From Deltaproteobacteria bacterium (lineage in GTDB: Bacteria > Desulfobacterota > Desulfuromonadia > Geobacterales > Pseudopelobacteraceae): a stretch of 64,000 nucleotides of DNA. Below, one piece after another: positions 57,448 through 64,000 of the stretch. Made by a program: the position numbers and the translations under genes. Positions within the stretch are counted from its first letter, which is position 1, and every line of letters starts with the position of its first letter. The stretch spans positions 62,001-126,000 of the forward strand of contig JACPFJ010000003.1 in assembly GCA_016182975.1 (NCBI GenBank). Direction: 5' to 3'. The notes under the pieces are model-generated. The model was not told the DNA's origin. It worked only from the letters and a program-made list of their open reading frames with translations, and did not search any database.

Positions 57448-60400
57448 CTACGGCAACGTCCATGTTCCGGCCTGTTTTATCTTGATCCAGTAGCCCCTGC
57501 CCGGTTCAAGGGTCATCAGATCACTAAAAATCGGATTGCCCGGATCGTACAGCTGCCAGTTGCCGTTCCTGAATCCCCAGACCTTGTCCAGGTTCGGGCC
57601 GATGGTGCTGGTCGCCTGGCCCACATCCTGCGCGACGGTGGCGTTGAAACCAACCAGGTTCCAGCCCGAGGCAAACGATACGCTCTTGGCTGCGGTGCTT
57701 CCCTGGACCTGCAACGTGGCCGGCCCGGTGGCGTAGAGCCAGTAGCCGCTGCCGGCCGCCATTTCGGACAGGTCGCTGAAGATCGGGTTGGCTGGATCGT
57801 ACATGCGCCAGGCGCCGCCCGTGTATCCCCACAGGTTGCGGTAGCCCAGCGCGCCGAGCACGGTGCCCACCGCTGTCTTGCTCGGCTGCACCGGCAGGGA
57901 GATCAGGTTCCAGCCCTGGCTGAGGGTGATGCTCTCAGTGGTAGTTGTGCTCTGGAGACTGGCGGAACAGCTTGCGGGTGAGCCGCCGTTGCTTCCGGCG
58001 CAGATCCAGTTCCAGGGGCCGGAGCCGGTTACGGCGGAAGCCGTGCCGTTAGCGCAGAGGTTGGTTGCGGGGGCGGTGGAGAAAGTCTGACTGTTGGCAG
58101 CACCACAAACACCATCAATAGGCAAGGTGATAGGCAATGTCGCTGCCGTGATTGATGAAGAGTTGCCGCTGGTCCCGCCGGCGTTGTACGAGCGTACCCT
58201 GTAGTAATACGTCGTCCCGGCAGTGAGGCTGCTCACCGCATAGTTGGTTACGTTGGATACGTCCTTGTTGTTGAAGCCCGATATGAAGCTCGCAAACGTG
58301 CTGCTCGTGGAGACATCCAGGTAATAACCCGTGGCTCCGGTGACGGCGCCCCAGTTCGCATTGAAGCCGGTCAGGGTGATGGCGGTGGCGGCCGTGGCGG
58401 TCGGCGACGATGGTGGCTGTGGAATGGGAGTGAAACTGGCGACTATGGTGCTGTCTTTCGATAGATTCGCGAATGCATAGCTGGTGACGGGGCCAACCGA
58501 GATCCCATCAACCTGAACATCCGCTATTTGATAACCGGCGGAGGGAGAGATGGATACTGTCAAACTGCTGCCCGGAACCACGGTTGTAGCACCGGATGGT
58601 GAAGCAGTCCCGCCATCGTTGCCTGAAGCGGTTACCACGTGCGGAGCAACATGCGTAACAGCGGCAAAATTGGCCTCCAGAGTATTGTTGCTGACAACCG
58701 AAACGCTTGTTGCGGAAGCAAAATCCGATTTGTTGTCATACCACCCGTCAAATGATGCCAAGCTGCCGAAATAATAACTGACCGACTTGCCCACAGCTCT
58801 CAACTTGTATTCACCAGGCGGCAATCCCGTGATGGAATAACGGCCTGCATAGTCGATCTCACCGGATTTCAGAAAAATATTGTTGCGATCATAAGCATTG
58901 ATTTGACCTGCTATGGGCTTTCCGTTGGCATCGGTTGCTTGTCCGGTTATGGCCCCTGCAAGATAGTCGCCGGCAGTGTACCGCGTATTAATGCCTGCTG
59001 TAGTCTGAGAGGCCTGTACCGCCACCTCGGCAGCCGATGAAAAACTGTCCCCGCCATACCATTTAATAGGGAAATCGCTGGGCGCATTGAAATACGGGAT
59101 GAATTTGATTTTATAACTGCCAGGAGCGAGGTAGGAAATAGTATAAACTTTTGATTGATTATCCAAATAACCACACGCAACTTGTTTTCCGTTCAGGTCA
59201 TGTGCGCACGCATATGCGTCTAAAACAACAGGATCGCAATTCGAAGTATCCAGTATTGTTCCGCTTATTTTACCAGTAGCGGTTGCGAAATTGGCGTCGA
59301 TGTTGGGTGTATTGTTGGGGGCGGTCACGACAACGGTGGCGGCTGTGGGCGCGGCTGTCTGGTTATACCAGGCATCTACGCCGTTATACGAAAACTTGAC
59401 TTTGTAACTGCCGCTCGCAAGCCCACTAACCGTGTAAGTGGCATTTAAAGTATAATTATCAATTGTTTTGTAAGAAGAAGCCAAGGTGTCGTCTAGTTTA
59501 TAGACATATACCATTGCAGAAAGGTACTTATTGGTAATATCGGAAGTCAATCTACCACTGATGGAACCGCTGGGGCTGAGCACGGCATTTATATCCGCTG
59601 TTGTGAGCGGAGCGGTTACCGTTACCACATCTGCAGCTGTTCTATTTGGCTTATCGTTGTAGTACTCGCTTAAATGCAAATATTTTGCAAACCATATGGC
59701 ATAAGTACCAGTTGGAAGCCCTTTGATCAAATAGTTGCCGTTGGAATCGCTAAGTACTGAATTGCTGACGCGAGCGCCTGTGGCAGGGTTATATGCGGCT
59801 ACAGTTGCGGTTGCAAGGGGAGTTCCACTTTCATCGGTGACCTTTCCGGACACCATTCCACCCGGCTTCAACACTGCATCCAAATTGCTGAGCATCCCGC
59901 CCCTGGCTACCGCTGCCGGTTGAGCAGTGGGAAAATCTGGTTTGTCGCCATACCAGCTCGACAAATAGCCGGACAAAGCAGCGGGCATAAAACTGAGCTT
60001 GTATGTCCCGCCGGACACGAACAGGTTAATGGTATATAGCCCATTGGCATCGGTAGTCGCGGTTCCGGCTGTTTCCCCGGTTACGGCATGATAGGCGGTA
60101 ACTGTCACGTTAGCCAATGCTGTATTGTCAGTGGACGTGACCTTGCCGGCAATGGAGGCGAACGGTCCCAAGACTGCATTCGCAACAACTTCCGCTCCAG
60201 CGGCTACGCGGATCGATTCGGCGGCAACAGGCGTCTCGCTGTCGTTAAACCACTCGGAAAGATAGGTGCTTGAATTTGGTGATTGAAAATAGATTTTGTA
60301 ATCACCAGGTTTGATGTTGTCGAACTTGTAGTTACCGCTGGTGTCAGTCGATGTCGATAGGATCTCCTTCAGATTTGCGTCAAGGAGCTTTATGGTTACG

Positions 60401-61407
60401 CTTTTGATCGCAGCATTATTCCTGTCTGTTACCTGGCCGACGATTCTTCCCCTTGCCAAGATCGCATTTATGTTGGATGTCTCAACAAAGCCTGAATTTA
60501 CCGATACGGTTGTCGCCGACTCCTTTGAGGTCTGGTTGTACCAGATATTGTTGTTTGTGCCTTCTATTTCGAAATAAACCTTATACGCACCTGCCAACAA
60601 ATAATTAATATGATAAACACCATTTTGATCGGTAGACGCTCCTCCCATTACTTTACCATTCGCGTTGTATGCCGTTACCGTAACACCGCTGATCGGTGTG
60701 CCGCTTGTATCCCTGACTGTACCGGATATCAAACCGGTAGATTCAAGGACGGCATCGGCGATAGACACACTGCTCGGCGTAACGGCTATGGCCTGAGCGT
60801 CAGTATAAGAGTTATAAATGTTGACGTTATTGTAATATTCGCCTGCATAATCGGATGCAAAAAAACCTACATAGTAGTTTCCAACGGGCAATGTCATGGA
60901 ATATTGCCCGTTCGCATCGGTCCATGTATAGAAATCACTCAGCCACCAACTAGCTAATCCTCCTAACATAACAATATCTGCTGACACGAAAACATCTGTA
61001 AGCTTCTTTCCGGTGTTGTCGGTAACGGTGCCTCTGATGACCCCTGTTTCCGTAGCCGATGCAAACGTCATGTCGGCAATGGAGGTCACTGGCAGGGTTA
61101 TGGTCGAGTCGCCGCTGCCGCATGCGGCACTGCCGTACCACCTGGCGCCATAGCCGACGCTGGCCGCGTCGAAATAGAGGCGGTATTGCCCCTGAGGCAG
61201 ATTGTCGAAGGTGTAATGTCCGCTGCCATCGGTGGTCGTACTGGCATAACTGCCGGTATCGATTCCGTAGGCTTTGACCGTTACTCCAGACAGTGCCGTT
61301 CCGGTGGATATTCTTACCGTTCCTTGCAGCAATGCCGCCTCGGATGCGGTGGAGAAGAAAATACCCACCAACAGCAGGATGAAAAACTGCTTTGCTCGGC
61401 GCGACAT
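57448..61407 (-). CDS. Exported protein with nine carboxypeptidase-regulatory-like repeats and shared C-terminal module
   Basis: A 1319-residue exported protein. After a signal peptide (ending STASEA) come nine carboxypeptidase-regulatory-like repeats of about 90-110 residues. Each opens with a GxVxDxxGxxLxxVxVxAY-type strand pair and closes with a YKxxFxxxxxxxxWY(N/G) motif. Then an Ig-like segment (TASGNDGGTASPSGATT), a fibronectin III-like domain (WGAVTGATGYYLDVSTSSTF), a Cys-containing domain (GPWNWICAGSNGGSPASC) and the duplicated GWNL/GYW C-terminal module. GGAGG lies eight bases before the ATG. Likely role is a long surface adhesin or stalk; calcium or carbohydrate binding is not shown. 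Confidence 0.83.
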   Translation of the reverse strand: MSRRAKQFFILLLVGIFFSTASEAALLQGTVRISTGTALSGVTVKAYGIDTGSYASTTTDGSGHYTFDNLPQGQYRLYFDAASVGYGARWYGSAACGSGDSTITLPVTSIADMTFASATETGVIRGTVTDNTGKKLTDVFVSADIVMLGGLASWWLSDFYTWTDANGQYSMTLPVGNYYVGFFASDYAGEYYNNVNIYNSYTDAQAIAVTPSSVSIADAVLESTGLISGTVRDTSGTPISGVTVTAYNANGKVMGGASTDQNGVYHINYLLAGAYKVYFEIEGTNNNIWYNQTSKESATTVSVNSGFVETSNINAILARGRIVGQVTDRNNAAIKSVTIKLLDANLKEILSTSTDTSGNYKFDNIKPGDYKIYFQSPNSSTYLSEWFNDSETPVAAESIRVAAGAEVVANAVLGPFASIAGKVTSTDNTALANVTVTAYHAVTGETAGTATTDANGLYTINLFVSGGTYKLSFMPAALSGYLSSWYGDKPDFPTAQPAAVARGGMLSNLDAVLKPGGMVSGKVTDESGTPLATATVAAYNPATGARVSNSVLSDSNGNYLIKGLPTGTYAIWFAKYLHLSEYYNDKPNRTAADVVTVTAPLTTADINAVLSPSGSISGRLTSDITNKYLSAMVYVYKLDDTLASSYKTIDNYTLNATYTVSGLASGSYKVKFSYNGVDAWYNQTAAPTAATVVVTAPNNTPNIDANFATATGKISGTILDTSNCDPVVLDAYACAHDLNGKQVACGYLDNQSKVYTISYLAPGSYKIKFIPYFNAPSDFPIKWYGGDSFSSAAEVAVQASQTTAGINTRYTAGDYLAGAITGQATDANGKPIAGQINAYDRNNIFLKSGEIDYAGRYSITGLPPGEYKLRAVGKSVSYYFGSLASFDGWYDNKSDFASATSVSVVSNNTLEANFAAVTHVAPHVVTASGNDGGTASPSGATTVVPGSSLTVSISPSAGYQIADVQVDGISVGPVTSYAFANLSKDSTIVASFTPIPQPPSSPTATAATAITLTGFNANWGAVTGATGYYLDVSTSSTFASFISGFNNKDVSNVTNYAVSSLTAGTTYYYRVRSYNAGGTSGNSSSITAATLPITLPIDGVCGAANSQTFSTAPATNLCANGTASAVTGSGPWNWICAGSNGGSPASCSASLQSTTTTESITLSQGWNLISLPVQPSKTAVGTVLGALGYRNLWGYTGGAWRMYDPANPIFSDLSEMAAGSGYWLYATGPATLQVQGSTAAKSVSFASGWNLVGFNATVAQDVGQATSTIGPNLDKVWGFRNGNWQLYDPGNPIFSDLMTLEPGRGYWIKIKQAGTWTLP
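57451..57935 (-). repeat. Shared C-terminal GWNL/GYW module, copy in the regulatory-repeat gene
   Basis: Copy of the module described at 49630-50095. DNA identity with the other two copies is high over most of the length, including the synonymous positions, which suggests recent duplication or gene conversion. Confidence 0.85.
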
Positions 61408-61476
61408 CTACGTTACCTCCGCAGACTTGACCTGGATGGTGTTCCCGTTTCCATTTCTACCAGTTCTCTTTTCTAT

Positions 61477-63999
61477 TTACGGCAGTGTCCATGTCCCGGA
61501 CTGTTTCATCTTGATCCAGTAGCCCCTGCCAGGTTCCAAGGTCGCAAGGTCGCTGAAGATCGGGTTGGCCGGGTCGTACAGTTGCCAGGCGCCGTTCCTG
61601 AAGCCCCAGACCTTGTCCAGGTTCGGGCCGATGGCGCTGGTCGCCTGGCCCACATCCTGCGCGGCGGTGGCGCTGAAACCGACCAGGTTCCAGCCCGATG
61701 CAAGCGATACGCTCTTGTCTGCGGCGCTTCCCTGGACCTGCAACGTGGCCGGCCCGGTGGCGTAGATCCAGTAGCCATTGCCGGCCGCCATTTCGGACAG
61801 GTCGCTGAAGATCGGGTTGGCTGGATCGTACATGCGCCAGGCACCACCCGTGTATCCCCACAGGTTGCGGTAGCCCAGCGCGCCGAGCAGGGAGCCCACC
61901 GCTGTCTGGCTAGGCTGCACCGGCAGGGAGATCAGGTTCCAGCCTTGGCTGAGGGTGATGCTGTGGGCGTTCACCGGGGACAACAGATCAGCTTTGACCA
62001 GATTGAAAAGCGGCTCGTAGATCAACTTGGCATCTGGTCCAAGTTCGGGATTAGGCAGTTGTTTACCCTGATATATGATGAAGTTGTTGCATTGTGGGCA
62101 CGTCACATTGGCTTGCATCAAATAGGGCTGAGCGAACTCATTGAAAACAAAACCGCTGGGTTGCGCCGCATCCAGCAAATCCGCTGGATTGCTGTAATAG
62201 GCGCCGTTCAGCATCCGGTCGTGGTTATAATCCTTGAAAACACGCACAGGAACGTCGTTCACCTTGTCCGTATGGATGACCTTGGAATGATCGGTGAGCC
62301 AGGAAGGGAACAGGGCTGATTTTCCGCCAGAATCGCTGAATAGCGTCGGATTAAAACTATTCAACGCCCCGGTGTTCTCCTTGGAGAAGTCGAGGAAACT
62401 GCTGGTCAGGGGAACGGCCCAGTCATTGATGTAGCCCATCACGTAAAGCGGGTCATCAGATGCTATGTCCTTATAGGAGTCATTTATGCGATTATCAGGG
62501 CTTAAATTGTTACCGTCATTGTATCCCCCATAAAACATGTACTTACCGCTGTAGAATGACTTGTTCTGCCTGAATCGGGCATTCAGCCACGATAACCACG
62601 GATTGGAATAGCGGTAAACGGTGGCCTGATTGTCTTGATTCTCAATCTTTATTGAAAGACTGGCGCTATAGACGTCATTGGCCCGGTTGTCCAGCAACTT
62701 GAGCTTTGTTCGGTAATACCCGTCAAAGGCGCTGTTTTCGGTCCTCCTGCCGGAATTTGCAAAGTCAATCCGGTTTAGATCATCACCGGTCTTGGGTAAA
62801 GAATAGGCATTTGCCAAAACCCAATCAAATACACCGTCATAATTATCCCAGAACAGATCTTGGGCACCCGGGGAAAGTAGGTCCTTAATGAATTCGGCGT
62901 AGCTTGTTACGAAATTGACATTTTCCAGCCACCAGTAGACCGACGATGGCGAACCGTGATGGGGAGTTGCCGTGGTGATCAGGCGCTCCAACATGTTCAG
63001 GCCGGTTACCTGGGTACTGCTTCCGTCCGGTTGTTTAATAATCACCCCGTCATGCTCTTCGATCAGGCTGCGGGAAACCAGCCCCCCCATGCTGTGGGCA
63101 AGGATGGAAACCTGCTTGCCTGTTGCCAACCAGTTCTTGATGTAGGCCACTCTGGGCAGCAATTGGGAAAGCAGGCGGGCGTTGAAGCTGACATGCTTGT
63201 AAGTGGGGTAATGGTAGACGTACAGGCGGTAACGCTGGTTAAATTCCGGGGTCTTGTTGAAGTATTGGATGAAATTGTTCCAGTACGTCTCGCCGAGCTG
63301 TTCATCCTCTAACAGCCACTTGGGGTCACGATCTACCCCCGAGTCTCCCTGCCAGCCGTGAATCAGGATCAGCGGCTGCCGGGTATCGGATGCCCCTGGA
63401 TCACTCACCCCTGTCCTCGCAGTGATAAAGCCGCTCTGGGCGCTGGTCTTCTGGGTATAAAATTCTACCGGATAGAGGGCATGGCTGATTATGGTATCAG
63501 CAGCATTGTCTTTCACATAGTCCAATTCAAATGTGCTGGCAAAGTCATTGTCTCCGTTCGACGATCCAAGGAGAGAGCTGGTGGGTGCTCCTCCTCGGGT
63601 CATCCACAGGGTATAGGTTGCATATGCCGATCCTGTAGCAATACCAGTCCCGCTGAGCGTCAGGTTTGCCGAGGTCGTCCCATAGGGAATATTCACGTTT
63701 GCGGTATACGCTTGGTAAGCGGCGGGGGTAAACGAAATCTTGATCGTGCAGGATGTCCCTGCCTGTAATGTGGTATTTGAACAGCCGTCAACGGCAATGG
63801 CGAATGCTGCCGCCCCGGTTCCTCCAAGCGTAGCCCCACCAAGGGGAAGGTCAGTTGTCAAATTGTTCCTGATACTCACCACTTCTTCAGCATCGTTGCC
63901 TACCTGGACAGAACTGAAGTTTTTGCGGGACGGAGATATAGTTAATGTGGCTCCATTAGTACCAATGGCAAATGGATTTATCAGGGTTTTTCCGTTTAA
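61477..63999 (-). CDS. Lipase-like alpha/beta hydrolase with Ig-like N-terminus and shared C-terminal module (5' partial)
   Basis: The frame is open to the window edge, so the true start is outside; the visible part is about 840 residues. An N-terminal choice-of-anchor-like Ig domain (NPFAIGTNGATLTISPSRKN, SVQVGNDAEEVVSIRNNLT, then GAAAFAIAVDGCSNTTLQAG) comes first. The hydrolase follows: oxyanion-region LILIHGWQGDSG, nucleophile elbow ILAHSMGGLVSR (GHSMG-like AHSMGG with the Ser) and TTATPHHGSPSS, as in many lipases acting on large lipids. A candidate for the acid/His partners is not assigned with certainty. The C-terminus is the duplicated GWNL/GYW module. It lies 69 bp upstream of the next gene, so it is part of the same operon. 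Confidence 0.8.
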   Translation of the reverse strand, partial: LNGKTLINPFAIGTNGATLTISPSRKNFSSVQVGNDAEEVVSIRNNLTTDLPLGGATLGGTGAAAFAIAVDGCSNTTLQAGTSCTIKISFTPAAYQAYTANVNIPYGTTSANLTLSGTGIATGSAYATYTLWMTRGGAPTSSLLGSSNGDNDFASTFELDYVKDNAADTIISHALYPVEFYTQKTSAQSGFITARTGVSDPGASDTRQPLILIHGWQGDSGVDRDPKWLLEDEQLGETYWNNFIQYFNKTPEFNQRYRLYVYHYPTYKHVSFNARLLSQLLPRVAYIKNWLATGKQVSILAHSMGGLVSRSLIEEHDGVIIKQPDGSSTQVTGLNMLERLITTATPHHGSPSSVYWWLENVNFVTSYAEFIKDLLSPGAQDLFWDNYDGVFDWVLANAYSLPKTGDDLNRIDFANSGRRTENSAFDGYYRTKLKLLDNRANDVYSASLSIKIENQDNQATVYRYSNPWLSWLNARFRQNKSFYSGKYMFYGGYNDGNNLSPDNRINDSYKDIASDDPLYVMGYINDWAVPLTSSFLDFSKENTGALNSFNPTLFSDSGGKSALFPSWLTDHSKVIHTDKVNDVPVRVFKDYNHDRMLNGAYYSNPADLLDAAQPSGFVFNEFAQPYLMQANVTCPQCNNFIIYQGKQLPNPELGPDAKLIYEPLFNLVKADLLSPVNAHSITLSQGWNLISLPVQPSQTAVGSLLGALGYRNLWGYTGGAWRMYDPANPIFSDLSEMAAGNGYWIYATGPATLQVQGSAADKSVSLASGWNLVGFSATAAQDVGQATSAIGPNLDKVWGFRNGAWQLYDPANPIFSDLATLEPGRGYWIKMKQSGTWTLP
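61480..61960 (-). repeat. Shared C-terminal GWNL/GYW module, copy in the hydrolase gene
   Basis: Third copy of the module at 49630-50095 and 57451-57935. Here it follows the hydrolase directly (LSPVNAHSITLSQGWN) without the Cys-containing domain that precedes it in the other two genes. Confidence 0.85.
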
Positions 64000-64000
64000 A

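Overview
The window looks like chromosome of a Geobacter-type deltaproteobacterium (Desulfuromonadales/Geobacteraceae). This is inferred from the order rpsB-tsf-pyrH-frr-uppS-cdsA-dxr-rseP, the xerD/glnD neighbourhood, a single-chain pyruvate carboxylase, GC-rich codon use, and large secreted repeat proteins of the kind common in that family. No species call is possible from the sequence alone, and no rRNA or tRNA genes were seen.

Layout. (1) 1-420: an unidentified structured RNA closed by a perfect 10-bp helix and a terminator, then a 26-bp inverted repeat. (2) 421-18995, all on the minus strand: a purine/pyrimidine and housekeeping block. In transcription order it holds an MBL-fold hydrolase, purB, an MscS channel, two envelope proteins and purL; then an accessory island (retropepsin-like protease, coiled-coil protein, alpha-solenoid protein, MNT-HEPN toxin-antitoxin pair, recQ); then purQ, purF, pyrE, tlyA (fused in frame to a HIT protein) and a DUF4124 protein. 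PurL here has no glutaminase domain; PurQ supplies it from about 6 kb away, across the island. (3) 19277-23533, plus strand: an AsmA/YdbH-like giant and a YdbL-like DUF1318 lipoprotein. (4) 23613-32569, minus strand: xerD, a VF530-type protein, glnD, an ADP-ribosylglycohydrolase and pyc. (5) 32809-36244, plus strand: hicAB, a broken lipoprotein gene, a Phd-VapC pair, ilvE, a Cys-rich miniprotein and a ferredoxin. (6) 36236-43281, plus strand: the translation/lipid cluster rpsB to rseP, ended by a strong terminator. (7) 43353-44020: a second vapBC-type pair. (8) 44059-64000, minus strand: about 20 kb of closely spaced genes for very large exported proteins, ending in a terminator at 44059-44095.

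The most interesting part is region 8. Five consecutive genes encode a lipase-like alpha/beta hydrolase (running off the window edge), a protein with nine carboxypeptidase-regulatory-like repeats, a beta-propeller/DUF1566/MBG-repeat giant (split by a 77-bp out-of-frame deletion inside a 216-bp repeat array), a protein with MBG repeats and a dockerin-like C-terminus, and a lipoprotein with a cohesin-like C-terminus. The first three share an almost identical duplicated C-terminal module of about 150 residues. I infer a coordinated cell-surface assembly. The cohesin/dockerin pair could provide one docking interaction and the shared C-terminal module could be a common export or attachment tag.

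Other notable points are a heptanucleotide array that starts inside the rpsB stop codon, probable non-AUG starts for cdsA and the ferredoxin, hexanucleotide-repeat insertions in purL, two 115-120 bp palindromic elements, and four toxin-antitoxin pairs in 64 kb.
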